A stretch of DNA of 64,000 nt from positions 91,044,001 through 91,108,000 of the forward strand of contig JAZHRO010000063.1 in assembly GCA_037157565.1 (NCBI GenBank), read 5' to 3'. The position numbers and the translations under genes were made by a program. Each line of letters starts with the position of its first letter. The first letter of the stretch is position 1. The stretch comes from Thalassia testudinum. Lineage: Eukaryota; Streptophyta; Magnoliopsida; Alismatales; Hydrocharitaceae. This document shows positions 24,340-35,566 of the stretch, one piece after another. The notes below the pieces were generated by a model that worked only from the letters and a program-made list of their open reading frames with translations, ran no database searches and was not told the DNA's origin.

Positions 24340-24893
24340 TAAATCGTATAGGCATCATTAAAGTGAATCATCAGTAGCAATTAAATTGCAAAAGAAAGTG
24401 CCATTAAAGTAAATAATTAGTTATGATTTAATGGCATTAGAAGGCACACTAAAGTAAATCAATAGTGGTGATTTACAGACAGATAATTGCTGCTAAATAA
24501 TATCAATAAAGGCAATTAAATCGCAAAATAAAGTGTCACTAAAGTAAATCAATAGTGGTAATTTAGTGACAAAAAAGGCCCTTAAATGAAGTATATAGCG
24601 ACACTAATAGTGTCAATTAAATTACCACTAATATAAATCAATAGTGGCAAAATAGCCATAAATAAATTGCCACTGAAGAAAGTCATTAGCGACAATATTT
24701 GCTGCAATTAAAGTGCCGCTAATACCATTGATTTAGCGGCAATTGTATAATTGCTGCTAACCTTTTAGTGACTCCAACGAAGGTGGCAATTAAGCGACAA
24801 TTATTTTAAGTGTCATTAATTACTTATAGCGGCAAATATAATGCATATAGTGTCAAATATTAAATGTCGCTAAAGGTAATTTTTTTTGTAGTG
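24340..24893. repeat. Right terminal and subterminal repeats of the CACTA element
   Basis: About 550 bp of AAAGTAAATCA, AGTGGCAATTTA and TTAGCGGCAA units in both orientations precede the TTTTTTTTGTAGTG end. They match the left subterminal array. Confidence 0.82.
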
Positions 24894-24896
24894 GTA

Positions 24897-25253
24897 AGGC
24901 ACGACTTATGGAATTAAGTAAACTTGAGGAGCTAAGGAATGTTGCTTATAACACCTCTCAAGCTTATAAAGAGAGAGCTAAGGTCTTGCATGATAAGTAT
25001 ATCCTTAGAAAGACCTTTGAGCCCAACCGATGAGTGTGGCTTTTCAATTCCAGACTTAAGCTTTTTCTAGGGAAATTGAAATCTCGTTGGGATAGGCCAT
25101 ACGTAATCACTAAAGTGTTTCTGCATGGGGCTGTGGAGATCAAGAGCACCTCCTCTTCAGCAACGCCCTTTACCGTCAACGGCCAACGGTTGAAATCGTA
25201 CATTACTTTGGATGACCATCTGGTTGACAAGGTCACTCTTGAGGAGCCTTAGC
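24897..25253 (+). pseudogene. Integrase C-terminal part of Athila-3
   Basis: The frame resumes after the CACTA insertion with LSKLEELRNVAYNTSQAYKE, then RLKLFLGKLKSRWDRPYVIT (25055-25115) and FTVNGQRLKSY (25170). This is the conserved end of Athila integrase, a DNA-binding barrel. One stop is visible near 25031 (NR-stop-VWLFN). It ends in a TAG at 25251. Confidence 0.88.
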
Positions 25254-25302
25254 TCCTCATTCTTTGCCTTAGGTAACATCTTCCCTCGGCTATTTTACTT
25301 CC

Positions 25303-25340
25303 AATGAGGACATTGTTTGAACTAGGCATGGGGGGATAGG
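25303..25340 (+). other. Internal polypurine-like motif (motif A) of Athila-3
   Basis: AATGAGGACATTGT followed by AGGCATGGGGGGAT lies just after integrase. Athila-5 (44016-44050) and Athila-4 (48481-48520, minus strand) have the same motif at the equivalent place. It resembles the true polypurine tract but is more than 1 kb upstream of it. Confidence 0.7.
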
Positions 25341-26150
25341 ACCTGAGGCATTTGTGTTACGACCTGGTTCCCGAATCTCTACAGGACACGAGAACCGGAC
25401 CGACTTGACTGATCCTAAGACCCAATCGTCCAACGAGAAAGTAACCAAAAAGCAGTAAAATAAACCACATTCACCATGCAAGTAACTAATAGTAACAAAA
25501 GTACAGCAGTAAAGAAAAGAACTACTACAGTACATACCACCACAACAGTTGAGAATTAAAAACAGGTACAGAAATATGATGTTTACAATAAAGAGTACAA
25601 GGTGAAACAGAAATACTCACTACTACAGGAATACAGTACAGCAAAAGTACAACTATTGGGCTCTACTAGGCCCAGCACCCTCTGCAGCCGTAGGCTCTGG
25701 TTGCTCAACACCTGGTCCTGAAAAGGTGACAAATGTGACACGTCAGTGAAACGCTGAGTAAAGTGGCAACCAGCTAGCTAAGAAAATAGTAAAGGTGGAC
25801 AAGTAGCTGTTATTTTTAATTTCTTTCTTTATTTCTCTATTTACCCTTTCTTGATTCATTTCTCGGGTCTTTCTCTTGATCTCGAATGTTCTTCGCAGGA
25901 ACGATCTTGATTGCAGTCTTTTCCGAAAAGTAGAAGTAGCACGTGGTGCTCTCCTGGCCGGGAGAGTCCCCCGTGGTGGTCCTACCCTCAGTCAACCACC
26001 CCAAGGTCGCTGACAGGCGTAACGGTGACTACGGCACATGCGATAAACGCACGGGTAGTTACCCCGCACTGGCACGCGGTCAGTTGTTTCCGTTAACGGG
26101 TGTGCTCAAAGCACAGCACGGAACCAGCATATGGTTGAGCCCTCTCAGTA

Positions 26151-26237
26151 ACAGGGGTCTAGCCCCTCCACAGTAACCAAATAGGGGTCTTGCCCCTCCA
26201 CGGTAACCAAACAGGGGTCTTGCCCCTCCACAGTCCA
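26151..26237. repeat. 30-bp tandem repeat, three copies, in the Tekay solo LTR
   Basis: Units begin with AGGGGTCTTGCCCCTCCAC, itself nearly palindromic, and end GTAACCAAA. The three copies differ by a few bases. The Tekay-1 LTR does not show this triplication. Confidence 0.85.
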
Positions 26238-27257
26238 CACACCCTCGCCTGACTACCCTGGTTTGCCCAGTGGGCCTAACAAGTCGGTGTAAGATGGCTA
26301 GCAGAACCTCGGGGCTCGTGGGGTGGCTAGCGCTCTCCCTACACTAGTAGTTCTCCTCGGTATTGTGTACGCGAGGGCCAAAAGTCGGTACAAAGTGGCC
26401 AGACCTAACCCCGGGTCCCTAGGGTGGCTAGCTCCGCTTTGCACTAAACAGGGGGACAGTCACTCTCCTTGGTACTCCGTACTCAAGGGCCAGCTCACTT
26501 CCCCAATTCCATTCTATTTATCTTTCAGGAGCTCTATTCCTAATTCCCCATAGGGTTCATGCTCATATTTCCCTGGCCAAGACATTTTAGGTTTCATCAT
26601 TTCAGTTTTATTCTCATATAGCTCGTGTTTCCAACATTTAATATCAATTTACATACAAGCAGCTCAAATTTAGTTTTCAACAACAGGAATCACATGTGGC
26701 AATGACTAGCAACAGTACTCTATATTTCACAGGCAGCTGTTATCCAATTACAGGCAATTATCATTATTCTATCTACTTTTCCAAGACTGTAATTCATGTA
26801 TTCACGACATTCGTTTCAGTGTTTCTGTTCCTAGTATTCATGCCATACCCTAGGTTCTATCATTCAATCTAGTTTTCAGATCCTAGGATTCATGCCATAC
26901 CTTAGAATCTATTATTTATCTAGTTTTTAGATCCTAGGATTCATGCCATACCCTAGAATCTATTATTTATCTCAAAGATGCATTAATGTTGGTAAATAAC
27001 TAAGGGGAGCCACTCTACCCGCAAAACTGGGAGTAATGGGGGCGTGATCGGCAGGTCCACGTGCCTCCACAACCCCAAAAGCTGCAACAGATCGAGGTCC
27101 TAACACAAGGATAAGTCACAAGGAACCACTCAGAATAGGATACAAGTACTTTAAACAAGTAGAGGAACTAATTCTGAGAAGAACGAAATTTTAAACGCGG
27201 AAATCGAACCTCGAACGGACCCTAAACGGGTCAAAAATGACAACTCTGACCCAAATC

Positions 27258-27655
27258 AGACGTCTGGAACACCTTCCAGACGTCTTAAAAGGTGGTCCAG
27301 GTCATACCTCACTCTGAGCTGTTCTTCAGACGTCCAGGATCCCACTGAGCCATCTGGACTTAGTTCTAGACATTCGACTATCACTCCGGACGTCTGGAGA
27401 CTCTCTCTGCCGTCTGGTGCTGTGCCCAGACATCTGATCTGTATGGGAGGGCGTGTCCTCGCACCTTCCCGAAACGAAACCTGCACGCGCGATGAAGACC
27501 TTCTCATCACGACACGTCTCAGCCTTTGGCAGATTGGCCTACATGGCCGCATCCGCAAAAAGGAGGAAGATGAGAAATATCATACCTTTCAGACGTCTAG
27601 ATCTCTCTACAGACGTTGCCCGCGTCGTTTGGATGTAGGTCAAGACGTCTGATTC
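27258..27655. repeat. Cluster of AGACGTCT palindromes in the Tekay solo LTR
   Basis: At least seven exact or one-off copies of CAGACGTCTGG are scattered here, and five more at 28087-28150. The core ACGTC is recognised by many plant bZIP factors, so these could be U3 enhancer sites; that role is inferred. Confidence 0.6.
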
Positions 27656-27677
27656 TGGGAAAATTTCCCAGAATCAG
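27649..27677 (-). other. Conserved LTR hairpin (Tekay solo LTR)
   Basis: CTGATTCTGGGAAA and TTTCCCAGAATCAG are perfect 14-bp arms around a single base. It is in the same context (next to GACGTCT) as the hairpin at 4112-4140 of Tekay-1. Confidence 0.7.
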
Positions 27678-28184
27678 GACCTCCTCGCCTTCTTCCTGCT
27701 GCGCACGGCCGCGCCGCGCTCGCCCGCCTGCTGCCTGAGCTACAGCAGCACCGGGGTAACCTCCCTAGCACCACGCTCCCGCTGCGCGCCCGTCGGCCGG
27801 CCCTAGGCTGCTCCGGTGAGCTTGCTCTTCCTTCCTCATGCGCTCTCCCTCTTCTCCCCTCTCATTGCACCTCTTCCTCTCTCACGCACCTGGCAGCAGC
27901 TGCTGCCCACGGTCTCTCTCTCTCGTGCTCAAGCTGGAAGAAGGATGGGACGGTGGGGTGATGGGTGAGGGAGAAGGAAGGGGTATTTGAAGGCGTGGGA
28001 GGGAGAAAAAGCGCTTGCAGGTCGGCGGGCTCAGTCTGCACGCGCACGTGCGCAGACTCGCAATCGTACGCCGTAAAATTTTATTTCCAGACGTCTGGGA
28101 AGGCGTCTAGACGTCTGACCAGACGTCTGGACCAACTCCTAGACGTCTTAAAAAGCATTTGATGTCTTGGGTCTTAACAATTTG

Positions 28185-29361
28185 TTTATAGTATGTCTAC
28201 ATTTTGCATTCATGCATGCATATTGCATTCAAAAAAAAAAAAAAAAGAGCACTTAGGCCATGTTGTTATGCTTAAATCGACTGGGTTTTGCATCTTTAGG
28301 CATGAGACCAAGACTTTAGGTTTGCTTAGTTGACTCTTGGTGCTTAATTGTAGGAGCTATGGTTGAATTATTGATTTTAGAACTCTAGGGTCCATTTGGA
28401 CTTAAAAACTCAAGTAGGAGTTAAGATGTGGACCATTCCTCAAGAGGTTGAGGAAGGAAAGCTAGGGATTGAGTTAAGGGTTGGGTAGTACTTGGTGTCT
28501 TTTTCTACCTTTTGATTTGAGGGTCCTTGTAACTTAAGCATCCACATCACACACACTTGGTCTTGTGTAAATAGTGATCACCTTAATTCCTTTCTTGAAG
28601 AAAGTTTAGTTCTCTTAGTTCTGACTTAGAAGAAGCTTGAAAACACAATTAGATTGGATGAGTTCCTACTGCATGAGAGGTGGAGTATATACTTACCTTA
28701 ATGACATGATGATAACATGTCACCTCCTTGGCGCTTGTCTCTTATGATATCCATCTTACTGGGGCATGTAAGCGCATTGTGCAATTTAGGTACCATGGGC
28801 GGCCCTATCTTGAAGTGCCAATTACCATAGGCTTGAATTTGCTTAAGAAATCCATGGGCGATACTATCTCGAAGTGTCAATTGCCAGGAGTTCTTGGGGT
28901 CGCTATGGGCAGTGCTATCTCGAAGCATCGAAACCCAAGCACCCTTCGAGGTTCGGTGATGGGGACAATGAATCCGACACAGACCGTGTTGATGGCTGAT
29001 CTAAGGTTAGACTTAGAGGAATCAAACAAAAAAAAAAATATAATAATAATAAATCCTTCTTACTCTCCTTATAGGTTGGCAATCATACCAACCTTAAATA
29101 AATCAGACCATTGCACATGCACGGATGCTTTAATCTTTGGAACCAATAAACCCAAGGGTAGAGCTAGAAATCAGGGAAACCTGTGCCTGCAACTTGTCCT
29201 TAATTGATCTAGTCTGTAACTTAGCAATTACTTGGGTACCTTATGATCTAGGGATAGATAGTTCAGCCTGATTTCTATGAAAAAGTCAATAGAGTCAGCT
29301 TGGATAACTTGGGGTGCTAGGTTGTTGCTTGAATTTGCTAGGGACTAGTAAAAAATTAGGC
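28185..29361 (+). other. 3' non-coding region of Athila-3
   Basis: No gene. Holds an A16 run (28231-28246) and three degenerate repeats beginning CCATGGGCG / CTATGGGCA (28793, 28852, 28903) with CTATCTCGAAG in each. The family's env-like gene, found in some Athila elements in this place, is not present. Confidence 0.6.
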
Positions 29362-29372
29362 ATGGGGGTATT
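29362..29372 (+). other. Polypurine tract of Athila-3
   Basis: GCATGGGGGTAT directly precedes the 3' LTR and follows CTAGGGACTAG, as in Athila-4 and Athila-5. Confidence 0.85.
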
Positions 29373-30962
29373 TGATTTGCCCATATTTGTGGGCTATTTA
29401 GATATTTCAATGCCAAGACATTAATTTAATTTTAACATGTATTTATTATGCATTAGGATATAAATACATTAATTACAGATTTGTTTCATGCATCACACTT
29501 TTATGCAAAGTAGGTCGTAACATGCATTAGCTTAGTCTTTAATTTAGTTTGCATTTTAATTTAGTGAGCATATACACATTACATGCATCACATAAAATTA
29601 GATATTTTGTAAGGCTTTGTATATAAATAAGCCAATCTTTTATTTATTTATTTATCTCTTCTTTTGCAGGACTCTTTGGCCTAGCCATCGTGCAACAGCT
29701 GCAGCCTCGGCCATCAAGGAGCAATCCACTCGTCCCAGCAAGGAAGGAATGGGAAAAGTGGATCTGGCTCCCTCACGACTCAATTCAAAAGAGGCTGGCT
29801 GTTATAAGGGGAGGGAGGAGGCTGCGGAGTGAGGGAGGCCTCCATCCCAATACATCACTGTACATGCATTGTGCACATTCTCGCTCATCAACACCGACTT
29901 TAACCGTGGCAGTGAGCCTCCACCACTGTGGGCGTGTGGCGTGATAGGCTACACCACCTTTCGGAGCTTGCTTGCATCACTGTGCTTCTTGACAACAACA
30001 CCACCCTCAACACCACCGCTACCTCCACTCACCATCACCATTCTCTATCATCTTCTTCCTCTGTTTCTCCTCTGCAACCACACACCACCGAAACAAACCC
30101 ATTAACAGAGTCACCTCCCTTGCATGCGTGACCCTCCGACTCCACCCTCTCCCTCACGCAGCGTCGCCCTTGCGCACCATCACCCTCGTGCACTACCTGC
30201 GTGTGCTACTCGCCACCTACGCACGCTCCTGCCTCCCTACCCTCGTCGTGCTTCTGCCCACGTGCAGCAGAGGTCACGTGCTCCTCCAGAAACCCACGTG
30301 CACCCTCTCCTCTCCGTGTGCACCTCCAGTAGCCTGGTGCACCCTCTCCTCTCCGCACGCCACTCTCCAACAGCAAGCAGCACCGCCGCCTCTCCCTTTT
30401 TTCAAACATAGTAGCAGCAGGAAGATCACCCCACCTCCATCTCCTCCTCGCCGCCGCCGGCTCTGGTAACCATTTGCCGCTCCACCACTGCCATCGGAAG
30501 CGACTCAGCCGACTTATCCTCCGGCGAGCTCCTCATCTTCGGTCATCGCTTCCTCTGTGTGCGAGCATAGGGGGAAGTTTTCCTCTGTTTTGGGTTGCAT
30601 TAGTTATTATGGTTCAATGCCATTGCCAAACTTAATTTTCCTCATTTATTGAAGACTATAATGTTGGTTATTTTGTGAAGATAACCTCCCTCCTTTCTTT
30701 AAATGCTTTATCAACATATATGAACACTATGAGCCTCATTTGAGGGGGGTTTTGGCATCGCTTCTTCACAACTTTAATTGTGAACAATGATTTCTCGATT
30801 TTTGCAATTTTAATAGGCACTTTCCTCCCTGTGGACACAACCTGCTCCCTTGTGAGTGGTTATTTATTTTTCATTTGTTTTGATCGCACGTTTTTCCACT
30901 CAATTTCTATACTACAATGCAATCTTAGATTATATTTTCGAACAACGTTTTCATGCTCGTCA
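29373..30962 (+). repeat. 3' LTR of Athila-3 (1590 bp)
   Basis: Starts TGATTTGCCC after the purine tract and ends GCTCGTCA, matching the 5' LTR end at 6651. It includes a C-rich stretch at about 29990-30540 with chance frames. Confidence 0.88.
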
Positions 30963-30967
30963 ATCAG

Positions 30968-31640
30968 TAGTGGGTGGGGGTTCAGGATTGGCCTCAGAAG
31001 ACAAGATGGAAGCTAAGGATAGATCTGGATTTGCTTTGGGCTTCTCGATTTGTGGGTCAAGATCTTGTGGTTGAGGTTCTGGGAGAATTGGGTTTTCCTC
31101 TGTAATTGGGTCCTCAACTAGGGAACTTATGTTGCAAACTTCTTCGACTGCCCCATTGTTTATTCTTTTTGGGCCTTAAAGATATCAATCCTCAATGTCT
31201 TATTCCCGAATTTCAACTCGATCTGGCCCTCTCGGCAATTGATATTCGCCTAGCTATGGCTAGGAATGGTCTCCCTAAGATGATCAATATGTCTCTCAAA
31301 TTTTCAAGAGTGTCCATGTCAATACAATGAAGTCCACTGGGAAGTAGAAATCTCGTATCCTAACTAGAACATCCTCAAGAACTCCTCTTGGTGACTTTAT
31401 TGATCTGTCAACCAACTGTAGAGTCACCTCGGTCGGTTTGAGCTCAGTTTCCTCAAAATGATCTAGTAGGGATGTGGGGATCAGATTTATGGGGGCTCCT
31501 AAATCCAATAAACCTTGATCAAATTCTAGGTTGCCTATCTTACAGGAGATCAGACGGGTGCTAGGATCTTTCACTTTCTGCGGGAGTTTGCTCAAGATGA
31601 TATAGCTGGCTTGCTCAGACAACACAATCGGACTCCCGTC
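30968..31640 (-). pseudogene. Protease and following linker of Athila-2
   Basis: Read on the minus strand the frame gives LSEQASYIILSKLPQKV, LLDLGAPINLIPTSLL (Asp-Leu-Gly active site, near 31490), and, after a frame change near 31300, IILGRPFLAIA. An acidic, proline-rich linker (NPEPPPTTD) is then cut at 30968 by Athila-3. The active-site Asp and the flap region are present. Confidence 0.85.
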
Positions 31641-33259
31641 TTTGTTTCACAGCTTACGCTTTGGTGTACATAAGTCCTTCAAAAATCGTGCATAAGCTGG
31701 TACGTGGCAGATCACATCCATTAAGGGGATGTTTATTTGGACCTGTTCAAAGAGCTTGACCAAGTCTTCCTCGGGTGCCATGGGTTTAGGTTTCTTGTTT
31801 CCTTTGGTCAAGGCCTCGGGAAATGAGACCTCTATTAGTTCCTCTAGGATTGGTTTAGGCTCTAGATCTCGAATAGGTGTGCCCTGGATGACCATCCTAA
31901 GTGTAGGCTTTGAACTACCAGGGCTGGAGTGGCTTGGATAAGGTGGATTTTGAGTCATTTTGCCACTACGTGTAGTAACAGCGTTTAGGCCTGCTTGGTT
32001 GGTGTTCGAATTTGGAAAGAGTGGTGGTTGCTGTTGATATCCCGCATACAATGTGGAAGCCTCCATCCCTTTGGGTGATGGTATAGAAGGGGCCTGATAG
32101 ACATAGTGTGCTTGGCCCTGATTTGGGTTCATAACACATCTCTGGTTCAACACGTTATTCGGATTCGGAAGAGGTTAGAAAGGGAGTGCACTTGGTTGGA
32201 GAGTCTTGGCCATCTGTACAAGTTGATTTTGAGCCTTTATAATCTCTTCTTTGTGTTGTTTCTGCATAGTCGCATTAGTCTTCTATATATCAGCTAAGGC
32301 CTACAAAATCAAGCTATTTGATCATCCTTTGTAGGCCCAGTTTGGAAATTCAGGTTGGGCTTAGGTTGAGTGGGCTGATATGGTCACGGGGCTTGTGGTC
32401 TAGGTTGGAATTGAGGTCTTAAGTTCTGATTATTTCTCGACCACGTGAAATTTGGATGATTGTGCCATCCAGGGTTATACGTGCTGGAGAATGGATCATT
32501 CTGGATGGCATAGAGATCTTTGCAAGTCTAAGGAACTCCAAACTAATTAGAGTATGAGGGTTCAGAGTTCCCCCAACTAGAGTAAGATGGTCCGGAGTTT
32601 CCTCTGAAACTAGGATTAGATGGGGTTGGATATGCATCCATCACCTAATATGCATGGTGGTGAATGTTATGCATGGCCTGCCTACTTGAGGGCAGATTGC
32701 ATACATGTTTTGCTTCGAAGAGGTGGCTTTCTGTAGATCTCGAGTCAATTCGTCCACCTTCTTCTTGATGATGGAGACCTTATCCAGGCGACTGGCCACC
32801 AACTCTAGGTTGACAGATGCGGATAGGTCTCATGCGCCCCTCACGTGTTTGTCAATGAGCGGGTGGTTGTTCGGTCAAACATACCCATAGACTCATTACT
32901 TATAGAGTTCTCACACATGTTTTTGAGAATCTCCCAAACGATGTTTTCATGTTGACCCATGATGTTGTCACCACATGTTGCATTGACAAATAAAAGAATG
33001 TCCTCACGGAGTCCCTGGTAAAAAGACTAGACTTGTTCTCATTTAGGAACTCCATGATGAGGGCATTTCCACATGAGATCTAGAAAGAGGTCCCATGCCT
33101 TATGAAGTGCTTCTCCCGCATTTTGCGCGAAATGCATGATCTGGTGCCTCAAGGCATAAGTGCGACCAACTGGGAAGAATTTCTTCAGGAATTCAGATTA
33201 GAGTTCCTCCCATGTGTTGATCGGTCGAGTCAGGGCTTGATACCATGGGCAGCCCTATC
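31641..33259 (-). pseudogene. gag of Athila-2, C-terminal part
   Basis: On the minus strand it starts in the capsid with DRAAH, INTWEEL and FLKKFFPVGR (33255-33160). HQIMHFAQNAGEALHKAW and the YNPGWHNHPNFTWSRNNQN motif (near 32470) follow. Then come AVTTRSGK (near 31970), EQVQINIPLMDVI and YARFLKDLCTPKRK (31650). Several stops and at least three frame changes break it. The N-terminal half is at 56635-57141, separated by the nested insertions. Confidence 0.85.
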
Positions 33260-33477
33260 ATTGTTGACATTGGTTGATTTTATGGAATCCTCATGTCTTG
33301 CATACCTCTCATTTTAGCCCATGGAACCTGTAGTTACTTTACAACCACATGCATTCAGAATAGCTTTCTATATTTCTCCTTTTAATTTATTATCAAGAAA
33401 ATAGAGTTCTTCTTTAGTTGAGGTGCGGGAGAATGATAACATTATGCATACCTCTCATTTATTCCGAGTGTTTATTG
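33260..33477. other. Left piece of the insertion in Athila-2 gag, unidentified
   Basis: Gag homology stops at about 33259 and Athila-4 begins at 33483, leaving 218 bp. It contains a direct repeat of TGCATACCTCTCATTT (33298 and 33447) and TGATAACATTATG, which resembles an Athila LTR start. No LTR matching the right-hand piece (56109-56634) is seen. Confidence 0.45.
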
Positions 33478-33482
33478 GTGAG

Positions 33483-35558
33483 TGGTAAGCATGGAAATCA
33501 TGAGTTTTAGAAAAATAACGTCGTAGTATAGTTGCAAAATCCCCTTCACAAAAATATTTGTAATAACGAAACTAGATTGATTTTATTCTTTTGAGTCTCG
33601 GTTGTTCATTGCTGGGAGGCATAAAAATAAGTTGAGATTTGGATCGGCTTTTCTATCTTAAATTTAATCTAACCTAATCTTTTTGGTCTTTTTGTTTTTT
33701 GCGATTTTTTTGTGTTTTTGATTTTTATTTTGAAAAGTGAAATGAAACTTAGATCTAGATGTGCTAGTGAAAACCTAAGTGACTACGTGCATCTAAGTGA
33801 GGCCATGGTGGCCGTGCATGGTGTGACAAACCTAAAAGGGACATTCCTAAGTGCACTACTAGGCACATCAAAGTTGTAAGCCATGGAGATAATAGCATGC
33901 ACATAAAACCATGAGACAAGAGTATCATGCATAAAAAATTAAGTCACTATAAAATCTGAATACATGAAAATAAATCTAAACTAAAGAAAGGAATCAACCA
34001 AGAGAGGCTAGGGAGAAGCCTTCTTGGCCGTCCACTAGGAGAGGAGGATGGGTGTGTGCACCCAAGTGGAGAGAGGAGGGTGTTGCACCCTTTCTCTACC
34101 CATGGTTGTCCTTGAGAAGACTTGGAGGGGGGTCTTCTCTATGGCCGTCTAAGAAGAAAAGAAAATGGGGGCATGGACCCTCATTGGAGGAAGAAGAAGC
34201 ATGCCCATATGAAGAAGAGAGGAGGAGGATGTTGATGGGGCCTTCTTCTTCTTGCCACCCTTGAAGAAGCTTGGAGGAGAGCTTCTTCTTAGCCATCCAT
34301 GGAGGAGCCTTGAAGGAGGAGGACCCCTTAGGGGAGGGAGTGGTGGATGGCCCTAGGATTTAGAGGTGGCGACTCTTAGGGTTGGAGGGGAGGGTGTCGC
34401 AAGTTTGAGAGGTGGAGAGAATGAATCCTGGGTGCGCCAACTTTTCTTTGGCTTTTATGGGAAGGGCTTCCAATTGGTAGTCGCAAGTTGGCCCTTCCCA
34501 AAATAGCAATCTGCCACCTATTTAGGATCTAAGGTTGACGCAAGGTTTTTAGGCTTTCCTAGAATAGGTGTGCATGGGTTTTTTGTTAAGGTGGGCAACA
34601 ACTAGTGGGTGGGTAGATTAGGAAGGTGTATGTGTGTGTGTGTGTGTGATTTTCATAGAGAAAGGTGTGTGATTTGGTAATTCTAGGTTGGGTCAACCTA
34701 CATTAAGTGGGTGTGAACCTAATTGGGTTTAAGTGAGTCTAATTGGAGAGGAATGAACCTAATTGGGTCTAGGTCAAGTCTAATTAGGTTCTACTAAGCT
34801 TAATTAAACTTGTATGGGTGAGTAGGAGTCAATTAGATCCTGGGTAGATCTAATTGGGTTTAGATGCACCCAATCAACTGTAGATGCACCTAATTAGGTA
34901 TGAGATGGTTTAATTGGGTTAGGGATAGGATAAGTAGGGCTATGGATAGTGGAGTAGGCTTAGGAGGTCTCTAATTAGGTTTCCTAAGGTGTTTGGTAGG
35001 GTTTCTAGGTCAAGATAGGTAAGATTAGGCTTCTAGCACCAAAATCAGGAACCAGAGAACTATATCAGACGTCCAGGGAACATGTCAGACAGTGTCAGTG
35101 TTGGAGTTGGGTTCCTGGATTGATTTTCTCTAGAAATCAAACGTCCAGCCTGATGTCTGGATGTCCTAAAAGGTGTTGGAGAGTGAGTTTTAGGTTTTCT
35201 AATGTGGGTTTTGGTTCCTAGTGCTATCCATGTTTGGGTTCTAAGGTTAAGGTGTCCTAATGGAAGTGGTTTTGGGTTTGGGAAGGCTGTCCTAAGGTTT
35301 CTAAGGGTAGGGATCAGGCTATCCTCCTCACTCATGCCTGGATCAATCTTCTTCTCTCTTTATTTCTTTATTCCACTATCTCTAGCATCCTGGGTCACTT
35401 TATTACCTGCAAATAGCAATAAAAACATTAAATAGTAGGATATCTCATCTTATTCTATAATAAATGATGCAATGAATGATATGAGTGCAATATCCACAAA
35501 TTAAGCTAGGTTTAGACATTATTTAGGTTGATTAGGACCTATGATTGCTGCACCATCA
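33483..35558 (-). repeat. 3' LTR of Athila-4
   Basis: Matches 53908-55968. Read on the minus strand it starts TGATGGTGCAGC and ends CTTACCA. It has about 140 bp (34440-34605) that the 5' copy lacks, and lacks about 60 bp that the 5' copy has near 55395-55455. It contains a (TG)n run at 34631 and GACGTCCAGG-type motifs near 35065. Confidence 0.92.
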
Positions 35559-35566
35559 TACCCCCA
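35559..35566 (-). other. Polypurine tract of Athila-4 (split by Athila-5)
   Basis: The minus-strand tract is GCATGGGGGTA next to the LTR. Athila-5 entered inside it, so TACCCCCA remains here and CCCCATGCC follows at 46718. Confidence 0.85.

Larger units (their letters stand above)
12881..24893 (+). mobile_element. CACTA-type (En/Spm) DNA transposon, 12 kb, apparently non-autonomous, carrying host gene fragments
   Basis: The element is bounded by a GTA duplication (12878-12880, 24894-24896), the 3-bp size usual for CACTA. Its right end, read inwards, is CACTACAAAAAAAATTACC; the left end is CATTACAAAAAAAATAGC, so the first CACTA has a C-to-T change. Terminal inverted repeats then share TTTAGCGACA. 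Both ends carry short AT-rich repeats of the TTTAGTGGCAATT type over 300-550 bp. Inside I find fragments of PPR, RuvB-like 1, cyclin-L and GCN1-like genes and a solo LTR, but no recognisable TnpD/TnpA transposase. It must have relied on enzymes from another element. The + strand is assigned from the captured exons; the element itself has no clear polarity. Confidence 0.88.
25355..28179 (-). repeat. Tekay-type solo LTR (2825 bp), minus orientation
   Basis: The start TGTTACGACC and the following 80 bases are the reverse complement of the Tekay-1 LTR end, and the right end CTTAACA corresponds to the LTR start. It is flanked by a perfect 5-bp duplication ATTTG (25350-25354 and 28180-28184), with no internal sequence. 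It therefore arose by recombination between the LTRs of a full element. It carries many GACGTC cores, a 30-bp tandem repeat and a conserved hairpin. Confidence 0.94.
6296..30962 (+). mobile_element. Athila-3: Athila-lineage Ty3/gypsy element carrying three insertions
   Basis: The end of a 5' LTR (to 6651), a tRNA-Asp-type primer site, gag, protease, RT, RNase H and integrase in order, a purine tract and a 3' LTR (29373-30962) define it. Its 5' LTR is interrupted by Tekay-1, its integrase by the CACTA element (12881-24893), and its 3' non-coding part by a Tekay solo LTR (25355-28179). Without these the internal part is about 7.9 kb, normal for Athila. It is inserted in the protease region of Athila-2, with ATCAG at 30963-30967 as the expected right target-site copy; the left copy is outside the window. 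All genes are broken by stops and frameshifts. Confidence 0.9.

Noticed and set aside
24340..24893. AT-rich direct repeats as a centromeric or satellite array
   Set aside because: They are short, irregular, in both orientations and mirrored at the other end of the CACTA element, which makes them subterminal repeats.
28231..28246. A16 run suggesting a LINE or retrocopy tail
   Set aside because: No upstream LINE or spliced gene sequence and no target duplication around it; it lies within the Athila-3 3' region.
30124..30469. Overlapping Pro/His/Ser-rich frames of 95-113 codons
   Set aside because: They lie in the C-rich part of the Athila-3 3' LTR and have no partner or domain.
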